Notes under the pieces: model-generated
What the model saw: only the letters and a program-made list of their open reading frames with translations
Databases searched by the model: none
Told to the model about the DNA's origin: nothing
Made by a program: the position numbers and the translations under genes
Shown here: piece by piece, positions 50,201 through 60,689 of the stretch
Layout of the letters: each line of letters begins with the position of its first letter
Position numbering within the stretch: the first letter of the stretch is position 1
Assembly: GCF_002234675.1 (NCBI RefSeq)
Contig: NC_019863.2
Location: 2,222,609-2,286,608 of the forward strand
Origin: Oryzias latipes
Taxonomy: Eukaryota; Chordata; Actinopteri; Beloniformes; Adrianichthyidae
Reading direction: 5' to 3'
DNA length: 64,000 nucleotides

Positions 50201-53200
50201 ATTAAAAACCACCTGTCAGTATGGAGTTAATTCAGTCTCAATAATCAGAAATTGCACACAACCTGTAACACAAATACACACGCTCTGATTCACAACTGTA
50301 CTTTTACGCAAACGTGCAATATTAATTTGGAAATCCACACGTTGTGTTTGACAAATGCACACCCTGTGTTTCACAAACACACACGTTGTGTTTCACACAT
50401 GCACAAAAAGTTTTCTCACAAATGTACATGCTGTGTTTCACAAAAACACAATTTTCAGAAATGCACAATAGATCCTTCACAAACATCATTTTAGGTACAC
50501 TTGTGATATGAATTCACAGATCATGAAAATGTTAGAATGTGATTCACAAACCCGCTCTCATTTGTGAATCTCCCCACATTTGTGAGAGATTATTCTACGG
50601 TGAATATTGAGACTCCCTTCATGCAGCAGGTCAACTAATGTCACCGATGAATCTGTCAATCAAACTCATCAGCAAAGCAGGCGTGCTGGCTTTCAGCCAA
50701 TCCAATGGCCCCATTGACTTTCTCCAGCTTTTACACTGATGTCGGAACTGAAGGTGCACGGCACACAAGCATGGCGGAAAAGTTTTAAAGTCCGAAGGTG
50801 CAAAGTCCTCTAGTTAGTAACAAAATCAAATCATCCATTATCATTATAGTCAGTCTAGTAACTCTGTTCTAACTTTAGAGGTAACGCAACAGGACAGTTG
50901 GAGGCTGACTCCACTCTCAGCCCTGATTTGAAGAATGAAAAAAAAAACAAAGGTGTGTGTGGGGGTATTGACCTGTGGGGTTTACTTTGAGGTAATGTAG
51001 TCACGCTGCATCTTTAATATGGAGAGTGGTACAAAGTGATGCCAGTTTCTCCACAGAACTTTTTTTGGAAGCTGAGAATTTTTCTCCTCCACCTTCTCAT
51101 GATCCAGACTGAAGAGTCCAAGGTGTCTGAGTGCTAAAAGGTCGCTAGTATCATAGCTAATAAGGATAAAGTATTAGCAAACTATGCTGAGTGAAACATT
51201 CATTGAAATCTCATCACCAGGGGACAGTTCTCTGGATTCAATTCCAACTGCATTCAACAACTGTTGCCTTGCTTCCAAATCCACTGGAAATGTTGAATGT
51301 TTGCGTAAAAATACAGTTGTGAATCAGAGCGTGTGTATTTGTGATACAGGTTGTGTGCAATTTCTGATTATTGAGACTGAAATAACTCCATATGTCTGCA
51401 CCCTTAAAGAGTTAAACTGCAACCTCTCCAATATGAACAAAGAGCTGTCAAAGGACACCAGGGACAACATGAACAGAGCGATGTATGGTGAGATCAGTGA
51501 GAGCATTGAGGATGAAACACATCTGTACCATCCACCAAGAACACATCGTCCAGGAAAACAAAGGACCGGCTCTGATGAAAACACTTTGTGGTTCTGGAGT
51601 GTTCTAGTCTGTCTCTGGACTTCAAACCAATACAGAATCTTGGATGGAGTTGCTGTGTCCGGATTCCCTCACTACTCCGTAACCCCTGAAATACTGAACT
51701 ATCATGTGTTCTTAATTTAATGCAATTCAGACACGTACTCACTACATTTCACATCATCAATTTTCCAAAATAATAACCTAAAAATGTTGAGCAGTTGAGC
51801 AGAAGACTATTTATTTATCCGGTACTAGGTTAGTACTGGATCAAAGATCGACCAGAGACCTTTGCTTTTTGGCTCAGCTCTCTCTCCGATCTTCCCTCAC
51901 TCGTGAACACCTGGGGCAGGAGTACTCTACCCACCCAGAGATGGCAAACTACCTTTCTCCGGTCAAGAATCATGACCTCAGATTGCTTACCCTCATCCCA
52001 GTCGCTTCACACTCGGCTCCAAACCGCCCCAATGCACGCCAGAGGTCCCGGCTGGATGAAGCCAACAGGACAAAATCATCTTCAAAGAGCAGAGAGGAAA
52101 CGCTGTGGTCCCCAAACCAGACCCCCTCCGGCCTCTGGCTGCGCCTAGAAATTCTATCCATAAAAACTATGAACAGAACCGGTGATAAAGGGCAGCCCTG
52201 CTGGGGTCCAACATGCACCAACAGGTCTGACTTACTGCCGGCTGTGCAAACCAAGCTCTTGCTCTTGCCATACAGAGTACAGACCGCCCTCGGTAAGGCT
52301 CCCCGGACCCCATACTCCCAGAGCACCCTCCACAGGATACCATGAGGGACAAATCCACGAAACCTACTGCAGATTTTGACACCCCTTTCCTTATGGGGGG
52401 GTACAGGGGGGGCTTTTAGCTGCGCTAACGAAAAGAAACAACTCATTTGGGATAGAAAATAAAACACCTAATAGACAGAGTGAAAATGCCAAAAGGAGAG
52501 AGCAAAGACTGATTAGAAATCTGAGTCACTTTAAACATTTGTTTTTGATCTGCCATTATCTCTCTTTGCATTCAACATAACATTTGGTTTAAATAGAAAC
52601 TGTAGTTTTTCTTTGTAAAATAATGGAATAATTTGTCCGGTAAAAATGTGCCCAACCGGTAGATTTTTCCATCTATCTGCCAACTTGGCTAGTAAAAAAT
52701 TAAATGTGACCACTGGAGTTGTGACTTCAAACTTGAAGCAGCAAAATCTGTCTGAAGGTTGTAACTGCCAAAAGTGGGAGTATGACAAATTTGTTTCAAC
52801 GCCTGAAACAGACACTCTGTAGAGAGCGAGAAGCGTTTCTCTTTATGAGATGCTCAAGCCAACAGTAGCTCACAAAACATCTGCTGCGTTGATCTACAAA
52901 TGTTTTTACAGCTCCCATTTAGTAGAACTTTGAGTTGGAGCGTATTTCCAAAGGAGATGTTAAAATCAAGGTTTTGGAAAAATATTCTGTCATTTGTCAT
53001 TTTTGTTAAAGAAAGTTAAAGGGGGGAGAAGAAATAGATTAGAATCAAAATCGAATTTGGTGTGAAAAAATCTGAGATTTTATTTTTTTGGCTCAGTTCT
53101 ACAGCATCCCTTACCACCGGATTTGGGGGTTGCCGCCACAACAGGCACCTTGCGACCACAGCGTCAAAGAGCAGCAGACACACTGTGCCACATTGCAGCC

Positions 53201-56200
53201 AGTAACATATAAAGAAGCGGATTGCTGTGCTTTTTACCAGGCGGCCTCAGATACGAACGAGTGAAGCACTGCAGTTGCGCCGCGGCTAATGCACGAAGCA
53301 TTAGCCAAAATGCTATTGACAAAGAGGGTCAAAGTTCTGCAGAACCTCCACGCAATAGATTCGAGTTCAGCAACCTGATGGATCCGAGTCATGTGTACAA
53401 CGTCGAGGCAATGAGCGGTGAAATCCGTGTTTACCGCGTGTGAGAAAATGGCGCTGCAGAGCAGACTGTCATGGAAACAAAGCATCTTCGCTACATTAAA
53501 GCAACTTTCCTTCATCCTGTCACGCTGCCTCATCATCACACTTTGCTGTTTCTGGAAAGAAATGTTGTTTTGTTTTGTTTTTTCCCCTTTTTTTTGAAGC
53601 ACAATTCAGGCTCCTGAACCGTTTAAAAGTTCTAGAGAAGCTATGTTAAGTTATATTGAAAATAAGCAGCACTTTATTTCCCTAATCATACTTTTAGAAC
53701 ATTATTGGTTAAGGCACATTCATTCCATTTTTTTCTTATACTGAAAACTATTTTGATGTGGAAATCAGAAAATGTTGTTCATATTTAATATGAGCCTCAG
53801 ACTGGAGAAGGTACCAGTCCTCTGGAGGACTTCCTGCCTGGTTCCGGCTCCAAAAGTACCTCGTCCTACGGAACCGAACCACTTCAGACCTGTTGCCTTA
53901 ACCTCCCACCTGATGAAGACTATGGAGAGGATCATCCTCAGCCATCTCTGCACTCAGGTGAGCTCAGCACTGGACCCGCTGCAGTTTGCATATCGACCAG
54001 GCATTGGGGTGGATGACGCCATCATCTACCTGCAGCACCTAACCCTCTCACCTGGAGTCCCCTGGGAGCCCTGTGAGAGTCATGTTTTTTTGATTTCTCC
54101 AGTGCTTTCAACACCATCCAGCCATCACTGCTGAGGAGGAAGCTGGAGGTTGCAGGTGTGGACCAACATCTGGTTGCTTGGACCATCAACTACCTCACAA
54201 ACAGACCACAGTTTGTGAGGCTGTGTGTCTGATGTGGTGGTCTGCAGCACGGGGGCACCTCAAGGGACTGTGCTCTCCCCACACCTGTTCACCCTGTACA
54301 CATCGGACTTCACCTACAACTCCCACCACTGTCACCTGCAGAAGTTCTCAGAGGACAGTGCCATTGTGGGCTGTGTTTGTTAAGCTAAGCTAACATCCAT
54401 CATGGATAACCCCTCCCACCCCCTGCACCAAACTGTAGAAGCGCTGACCAGCTCCTTCAGCATCAGACTGTTGCACCCTCAGTGTAAGAAGGAGCGCTAC
54501 CGCAGGTCATTCCTCCCCACAGCCATCAGACTGTACAACACCGTGTTATAGTAGCTGTGTTTACATGGGCAAAAGTAATTGGAAAGAACACCTGAATCGG
54601 AAGGAAAATGTGTCATGTAAACACACCGTTCAGAATACTCTGCCCTGATCAGACTCGTTTGGATCAAAATGTCTTTCCGATCGAGATAGGTGGGTTATGC
54701 CGATTGTTGATCCAATCGTGTTACATGTAAACAGTTCATTCCGATCGTGTCACTACTGCTCTGGTTTAACGTCACGCATAGACGGTGTATCGCTCCAGAG
54801 AAAGCTTTGGAGCGCAAACAGGACCAACCGGCTGCTCTGCGGAGGACCGGTGAGAACCGCCGCTCTGCTCTCGCCCTGCTGGCTCTTCACCTCTCCCCTC
54901 TCTTACACCCCTCACGAGGGGGCTGCGAGGGGGAGCGCTTCGTGCCCCGTGACGTCTGGACCCTGCGTGGTCCGGGCTCGGGTGCCGGTGGACGGAGCGA
55001 ACTGTGTCTCTGAGCAGAGCAGCCGGATTCATAACTTTGTGTTTGAGGGGAGTGTTTGTGTTCATCAAAAAAGGCTAATGTTGTTAGCGCGTGTGTTAGC
55101 CTCTCCAGGGTTCTTCCACAAAAAAAAGCACTGACCACACGGATTAAAATTAAAATGATGAGCGAACAGGCGCTTCATAATATTCATAACATTGATAAAA
55201 GCACGTTTAGAAGATCGTCTTGTATATTACCGAGCTGCTGCATGAATGTATGTGGCAGCTCGGTTTGTTTACTGTGGGACCCATTTCCTCTTTCGGTATT
55301 TTCAACACTACTGCTCATGCTCAAATGATTTATTCCAACCGAAAGTGTGACCCATGTGAACGTTTGTTCTAATCGGAAAAAGGTTTTCTGATCCCATGTA
55401 CACGGTTGGATTTTAATCCGATCCAGATATTTTGCGCATGTAACCGCGGCTTATGTCTTCAATAATATAAGAAAGCTCACCTTTCCCACACCTCTATAAA
55501 CCTCTGTAATTCTGGGGTCCAGCTGAGGCATGGGGCGCCCTGACACCTCCGACATCACCGTCCCCACTTCGGTCTGCTTCTCAGTGATTTTCTCCATGAT
55601 TATGTCTGCCAGGGTCCTCCTACGAGAAAGAGAAACATGTTAGTAGGGACAGAAGAAACTGGCCTGGTGGTTTCTGTTTGTTGTTGTTGGTTAGTCAGAA
55701 CTGCCATGTTTCTTGCCTCATTGGTGGGTTTTTATTCATGAACATCTCAATGGCCTTTTCGTCTTCTGGGTCTACAATAATTTCAGCATCACATTCGGTT
55801 TCTGCCGCCCCAGAAACTGCTTCTCCCAGTGCGGGCCACTCTTCATCCGAGTCTGCATCCCCAGATTCAGGACCTACAGTTACAGGAGTGTTTAGAACTC
55901 ACATAATGAAAAGATGCAGATCTAGATGTATGGAATCACCCAACTAACTACAGAAACGAGTAAATGAAAACATTATTACTTCTATTTTTAAGTATTTATT
56001 TACTGAAAGTATTTTAATTTGGAGTGTTTACTAAAACCATCATTAGTGAACAGTTAACTTTATTTTTAAGTCATAGCATTAGTGCATCCCTTAGCAAAAA
56101 GTAGTCTATTTAAGTAAACTACAAGTATACTGTCTATACTAAAAGTAAAGCAGTAAACTAGAATTTTCTTTTTATATACATTTAAAATTTTCCAATAAAA

Positions 56201-56766
56201 GTCTGAAAAAGTATTCAGTTACTATATGTCCTACACTACACGTACATGGTCTATACTTGTACACTACTACACACTTATTACTCAAGTATCCTTAAGTAAA
56301 CTTCAAGTGTACTTGTCTTTGTTAAGGGTAGATGGGTCTGAATTGTGATGAATCTGTGATGCAACTTTACTAAAGTTGGTCATCGTTTTCTTCGGTAAGA
56401 AAAACTAGAACAAGAGAGAACCTTTAGAAACCTTAATCAACGGCTTCTGTTTGATCATTTTCTAAACTGAAGCGGATGTCCTGGTTCTGATCCAACATTA
56501 CCAAGAACAGTGACCGGTGTCGCCTTCTTCTTCTCCGGTACCAGCCCATATTCGGTCTGAAGCTCCTCTTGCTGAATTCGGGCTTGCTGTAGGATTTTCC
56601 GCGACAGCCGCTCGTCTACGTAGGTGTCGTCGCTTTCTGGCCGCTGGTCTCTGCTCTTAACCCGGTTGCGGGCTCGGACCGTGTCCGTCTGCAGGATCTG
56701 GTCAGCCAGCGCCACGGATCCAGAGCTCTTTTCTCCTCCACCTTTAGATTTCTTCACTTTCGGCAT
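44240..56766 (-). CDS. bysl: bysl, bystin, 40S ribosome assembly factor (complete)
   Basis: Seven exons join in frame to 437 aa, the same length as human bystin: 56766-56502, 55873-55717, 55619-55481, 48039-47906, 47823-47663, 44811-44709 and 44594-44240. Bystin (yeast Enp1) binds pre-40S particles in the nucleolus and helps mature 18S rRNA. Conserved stretches include VALADQIL near the N-terminus, [102 protein letters not shown] and [20 protein letters not shown]. Six introns are present; intron 2 uses a GC donor (ATGAG|GCAAGA at 55717/55716) while the others are GT-AG. Intron 3 (48040-55480) is swollen by at least six transposable elements. The gene is head-to-head with med20 across a 306-bp spacer. 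Nothing is broken. Confidence 0.96.
45097..45312. mobile_element. Palindromic MITE
   Basis: Arms of about 50 bp mirror each other: 'ggccagctcattcctggtcc' at the left, and the inverse of 'ggaccaggaacgagctggcc' at the right. Both share 'gatctaccaccctg'. A tacatta motif flanks both sides, a likely duplicated target site. It could fold into a long hairpin. It lies in bysl intron 5. Confidence 0.75.
45486..45906. mobile_element. hAT-like MITE with perfect 8-bp TSD
   Basis: It is flanked by acttagac at 45478-45485 and 45907-45914. Termini share GTCAAACTCA (left 'caggggggtcaaactca', right 'tgagtttgacacgtgtg'). 'gagggccaca' and 'gcaggccacat' lie subterminally. It is a 421-bp non-coding element in bysl intron 5. 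Confidence 0.85.
46003..46248 (-). mobile_element. piggyBac-like MITE, inverted copy of 49029-50121
   Basis: The ends 'tgtgctatcttg' and 'cagacagcacaaagg' are inverted copies. The interior 'gacgtgttctccctaccatg' and 'ggtgtccatgg' (as complement) matches the copy at 49029-50121 in opposite orientation. Confidence 0.75.
46260..47600. other. bysl intron 5, nothing recognised
   Basis: AT-rich intron sequence. No coding exon or clear repeat boundary is seen. Confidence 0.5.
48227..48840 (+). mobile_element. hAT element (CAGTGTTTTTCAACC type), truncated
   Basis: It starts CAGTGTTTTTCAACCAGTG and follows the copy at 49083-49952 through 'cacctcccatgatgcattgg'. It then diverges near 48840, and the right terminus is absent. 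Confidence 0.8.
49029..50121 (+). mobile_element. piggyBac-like MITE, interrupted by a hAT element
   Basis: The left end aacccttgtgctatcc and right end gatagcacaagggtt are inverted. Flanks are TTAA on the right (50118-50121) and GTAA on the left, fitting a TTAA target site with one change. The two halves (49031-49082 and 49953-50121) join cleanly once the inserted hAT element is ignored. Confidence 0.8.
49083..49952 (+). mobile_element. hAT element nested in the piggyBac-like MITE
   Basis: CAGTGTTTTTCAACC (49083) and GGTTGAAAAACACTG (ending 49952) are perfect 15-bp inverted repeats. The flanks atctagac and atatagac (49075-49082 and 49953-49960) differ at one base. 870 bp, non-coding. Confidence 0.9.
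50220..51392. mobile_element. DNA transposon with long inverted repeats (about 110 bp)
   Basis: The arm from 50220 (tatggagttaattcagtctc ... gctctgattcacaactgt ... tacgcaaacgt) is matched in inverse orientation by 51285-51392. TA at both ends suggests a Tc1/mariner-type target. The interior encodes nothing recognisable; the open frame 51184-51720 extends past the element and has no known domain. Confidence 0.75.
51850..52395 (-). mobile_element. Rex3/RTE-type LINE fragment
   Basis: The minus strand reads [20 protein letters not shown], then [20 protein letters not shown] and [13 protein letters not shown], the palm and thumb region of an RTE-clade reverse transcriptase of the Rex3 type. The usual FADD motif is FEDD here, and both ends are truncated, so it is inactive. 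Confidence 0.85.
52400..53785. other. bysl intron 3, unclassified
   Basis: There is a GC-richer patch at 53090-53480 with open frames on both strands, but no family I recognise. The rest is AT-rich. Confidence 0.45.
53790..54545 (+). mobile_element. L2-like LINE fragment with decayed reverse transcriptase
   Basis: The plus-strand frames read [40 protein letters not shown], then after a frameshift [19 protein letters not shown] and [20 protein letters not shown]. These are RT palm motifs. The end 'gctaccgcaggtcattcctc' matches the LINE at 38120-38740. Frameshifts and stops make it a pseudogene. Confidence 0.85.
54553..55451 (+). mobile_element. TIR element, fuller copy of the repeat inside 1592-2721
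   Basis: The left end AGCTGTGTTTACATGGGCAA and the reverse complement of the right end, AGCCGCGGTTACATGCGCAA, are imperfect inverted repeats. The right half matches 2192-2637. It abuts the LINE on the left and ends 30 bp from the end of bysl exon 3 on the right. Confidence 0.75.
55900..56440. other. bysl intron 1, nothing recognised
   Basis: The sequence is AT-rich, with irregular 'aagtaaac/ttaagta' motifs at 56090-56310. No exon is seen. Confidence 0.45.
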
Positions 56767-57072
56767 CGCTACAGCTCCAAAAAAATTTACAAGCTAAAGC
56801 CTGTCTATGCCTTTTTAGTGTGTAAACACCCAGCTGTTTAGCACGTGCGGACAAACGGCATGCGCGACAGAGGCAGCGGAAATACATTACGTCACATCCG
56901 GTTTCATTAAAAATGTTTCGAAACATTATATATGAAAGAACCTATGTTTATTAACTGAGTTAATCAGTTTAACTCAATTCGTCTATGTTCACTTGTATTT
57001 TTATTTTATTTTTTCCTTTACCGGAAGTCAATTTGTTTAACCGGAAGTAGTTGCGAAGGAGGCAAAACAAAA
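56767..57072. promoter_or_regulatory. Divergent bysl-med20 promoter with tandem ETS sites
   Basis: 306 bp separate the two start codons. Two identical ACCGGAAGT motifs lie 20 bp apart at 57020-57028 and 57040-57048, perfect matches to the ETS/GABPA consensus typical of bidirectional housekeeping promoters. A third, opposite-strand ETS-like atccggt sits near 56896. No TATA box is clear. Confidence 0.75.
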
Positions 57073-58497
57073 ATGGGAGTAACTTGGTAAGGAATATTTT
57101 GGCTCATTAAAGTGTAATTATTATTTCAACATAGTTTGGTTTCGCTATGTTTATAGGACCTGTCTATTTCAAATGTTTGTTCTTTTGGGGAAAGCGTGCT
57201 CCTCCCCTTCATGGATGCGTTGGGTTGTCGCTGCTCAGTCGGGTGTTTTGTCTTTCAGTGTTTGTCAGGTGCCCATAGCGGAGGGCAAGAGTGTGCAGCA
57301 GACCGTGGACGTCCTGCAAAAAAAGCTGGAGCAGCTCGGTTCTGTGAAACAAGGCAGCTTCTGCGTGGATTGTGAGACATACCACGCCACGGGAAACGTT
57401 GTCGGTAAGCTCGCTACTTTTTCAAGCATCACGCGGGAAACATATTAGTAGTTATTTATTCATGTGGTAATTAGTTGTGGTTGCTTAGACCTTTAAAAAG
57501 CAATTAAAAAAAGGTGATTGGCATATGAGCTCCGTTTGTGCCCTTGCATTTAATTGGTAGCATTTTTAACAAGAACATTCAGGGCTTTTGCTAATTCTTC
57601 CTTCAGACACATCTGCAGTAAATATGGGACACAATTAAGCATACATAGCCACTTTATCTTATGTGTGTTTGTCAAATTATCTTGAGAATATTTTACAAAT
57701 TAGATAAGGGTCCTATTAGTTCTACTGGAGTGTGACGACAGATCACCCCTTCAGCTGCACTTTAATGGCTCTGGCCTTTTATGGTAGAAACCATCTCAAA
57801 GCCTTACTATAAAACCAAATATTGTTTAAGGTTTTAGACTTTAAAAACCTTTTTTACATCAATAACAGATGTGCCTTTATTTGAATCATGGATGTGGAGT
57901 TTATGTATTATTGAGTTGAATGCATCATCCAGTGTTTCCCGTCTGTCACAGGTCAGCCCTCCAAGCTCTTATACGTGATGCATAACTCTGAAACCCCTCT
58001 GAGCTGCATGGCCCTATTCGAAGGAGGACCCTACTTAGTAGCTGATGCTAACTTTGACGTCCTCATGTCCAAGTTAAAAAGTCATTTCCAGAACGCCAAG
58101 GGACACAAGGTGGAGAGTCGAGGCTCCCGCTACCGATACTGTGACTTTTTGATAAAGGTGGGCACTGTGACGATGAGCTCCAGCGCCAGAGGCATTTCAG
58201 TGGAGGTATGGAAATGCAGTTTGTCCCTTTCAGCGGGACGGGTGGACATGATGTGCCCTGTGTGTTTTACTGCAGGTGGAGTACTGCCCCTGTGTGGTTC
58301 CTGGGGACTGCTGGAACCTCATGAAGGAGTTCATGCAGTCTTTTCTTGGCACCAGCGTTCCCGAACTTCCATCTGTGTTTGCTGCTAAACCCGAAGGGCT
58401 TTTTGCAGCAGCGGACTGTGTTGACACCATGACGCAGTACTTGGAGTTGTTCAACAAACTTCGTAAACTGCAGATCCCAGGGAGTAATGTACGTTAG
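57073..58497 (+). CDS. med20: med20, Mediator complex subunit 20 (complete)
   Basis: Four exons join in frame to 211 aa (human MED20 is 212): 57073-57086, 57259-57404, 57952-58205 and 58276-58497, all GT-AG. MED20 is a head-module subunit that pairs with MED18 and helps Mediator bridge activators and RNA polymerase II. Landmarks are [14 protein letters not shown] and [20 protein letters not shown] (exon 2), [20 protein letters not shown] and [17 protein letters not shown] (exon 3), and [15 protein letters not shown] with [15 protein letters not shown] (exon 4). The first coding exon is only 14 bp (MGVT plus two bases); the start agrees with the human MGVT N-terminus. The 3' UTR holds a G-run of about 20 near 58541. 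Confidence 0.96.
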
Positions 58498-58650
58498 GTC
58501 AGGAAAGCAAACTGGCCTTTTTGTATTTTATTTTCTTTTGGGGGGGGGGGGGGGGGGGGGTTGTATCAAATGCTTGATTATGTTTTTCTGAAACTTTTGA
58601 AAACCAACTTCTGGAACATTTATTTTAGGAACTTAGTTGAATGTCTTTGC

Positions 58651-58656
58651 AATAAA
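58651..58656 (+). terminator. Polyadenylation signal of med20 (AATAAA)
   Basis: A canonical AATAAA lies 154 bp past the stop codon. Confidence 0.7.
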
Positions 58657-58699
58657 GAAATCAGGTGGAGGTAAGAAACCAGAGCCTTTTTTTAATGTA

Positions 58700-60650
58700 G
58701 CTGATGCATTTTTTAGTTCAGAAAATGTTAGGTGAACTAGAAGGAGCCGCATTTCCAGAAGAAAATTCAGGGTTGAATGCTATATTGTTGAATGAAAATG
58801 AACCTTTAAAGGGTAAGAATTGGCACAAAAAAGGAAAGAAATGATCAAAGTTGAACAACAATAAAGTGAAAACAGCACAATAACAAATAGATACGTGTGT
58901 GAAAAATGCCAGAGGGATCAAACCAGCGAGCTTCTGCACCAAGGATTCCCCATGGATTTCTATGGAGGCAAAAATCCTGGAATATCTGGAAAAGTTCAAG
59001 GATTTGAAGGACTATAAAGCACAAGCCAGTCTCATACTTGATAAATGTCAATGATGCATGATAACTGACCACATTTATTGTTTTAAAACCAAAAAGCTAC
59101 TATTCCCTTTGCAACACTCCCAACACCAAACAAAGTCATGCAGATGAGCCTCAGTTTAGCGCAGTGACAGTTATGTTAGAGGTTAAAATAAAAAAATTAG
59201 AAACAATAAAAAGTTATGTGAGAGGTTCAGCGATGTGGCATCGCTCACAGGGAGAGTCGTTCATCCCAAGAAATAGATTCAGATGGATGGCGTTCATGTT
59301 CCGCCTTAATACCTGTGAGGTGAAACGATATGAGGAAGACGGGATTCAAACCTTTGTGATCCTTAGCCTGGAATGGACAGAAAAAACACCACATGGAACA
59401 AAACGCCATGAAGACAAACAAAGGAGAGTCTGAAATATAACTAAATAGTAAGTATTAGTTTTAAAAATGGCTTAAATAACAGGAGAAATTTGATTTAAAT
59501 CTTGATCGATGTTAAGAAATGCTTTTACTTTTTAGTTACTTTTTCTAAATTTGATAACAAAATGTAATCATTTTAATGTATTAAGCCATGTATTCCTATT
59601 GAACATGAACAGACTGATGAAAACTTATAAAAATGCAAAATATATTGTTTTTTTTTCTTTAACTATCAAATTTCTCCACATATACACATAGATATTTATT
59701 GAAAACTGTGGTTTGCACTGTTTTATTGAGATTAAATAAAAAGCCCAGCACTAAACCATGCAAGTTTACCACTGATGCTGTGCTAAATATTTCATTTGTT
59801 GGAGGTTTCTCTTGAATTTTCTAGACTACTAAAACATCGCATTTCAATCATGATTTTTCTTTATGGAAAACAGGTGTCAATAAAACGAGTGTAAGTATTT
59901 TTATTTTTGTTCAAATGTACATATCCATCATCTAGAACCCCACTGACCCGCAACAAGGTCCGTTCACCCTCCTCCCCTCGAGGCGGAGGTACAGGAGTGT
60001 GAAGAGCTGGACCTCCAGACTGTCTATGGGTTGAACTCCATCATAGCTCATGAAAGTCTCTTTTGAACAGTTGTACTCAGCTGAATTTGCACCACAGCTG
60101 GTAAGCACAGAGCTTTAGTCATTCACTTATGCACAGTTTTATGTTTGGTGTGAATATTTCAACTTTAACCTCTGACAATAAGAGTCAGAGTAAACAGCAA
60201 AGTAAACATCTCATGGGAAACCTGTTTCCTTAGTCCCTCCTGGAAATGCTGACTGGAATTAAATTATGCAACACTTATGGAAAGAATGGATGTGAAAATG
60301 AAAATGCAATCCCATCTTTGCATTTTCGCCTTAATTATGTCAGAATGAACTGTGTTGAGGAAGAAAATGAAAAAGCATTTCTGTTCATCCATTTTAATTG
60401 TCAAATTAGACATTTCTAAATGAATTTTGCTACACATTTACCAGAGAACTTTTGGAAAATAAAATGTCAAAAACCATTTTCTTTATCATTTTAATTAAGT
60501 GACAGAATAAGCGGTGTTGAAGAAGAAAATGAAAAAGCATTTCTGGTTTTGACTTTTATCTTTAATTACGCTACAGAAATGCTTCCATACTAAATCCCTT
60601 TGAATATAGAAATCTAAATTCTCATTTAAAGTTCCCGGTGTACTGAACAC
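58700..60650. other. Spacer between med20 and the next CpG block
   Basis: AT-rich sequence. An imperfect internal duplication (gaagaaaatgaaaaagcatt at about 60360 and 60515, units about 155 bp apart) may be part of a repeat. No gene is seen. Confidence 0.5.
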
Positions 60651-60689
60651 AGTTGAATGTATGCATCATTTAGGGAAAATGTGCTTTAA

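Noticed and set aside
51184-51720. 178-aa open frame on the plus strand
   Set aside because: It spans the right arm of the inverted-repeat element and unique intron sequence, and has no recognisable domain.
54697-55134. 145-aa and overlapping frames on both strands
   Set aside because: They lie inside a repetitive TIR element in bysl intron 3 and overlap in several frames.
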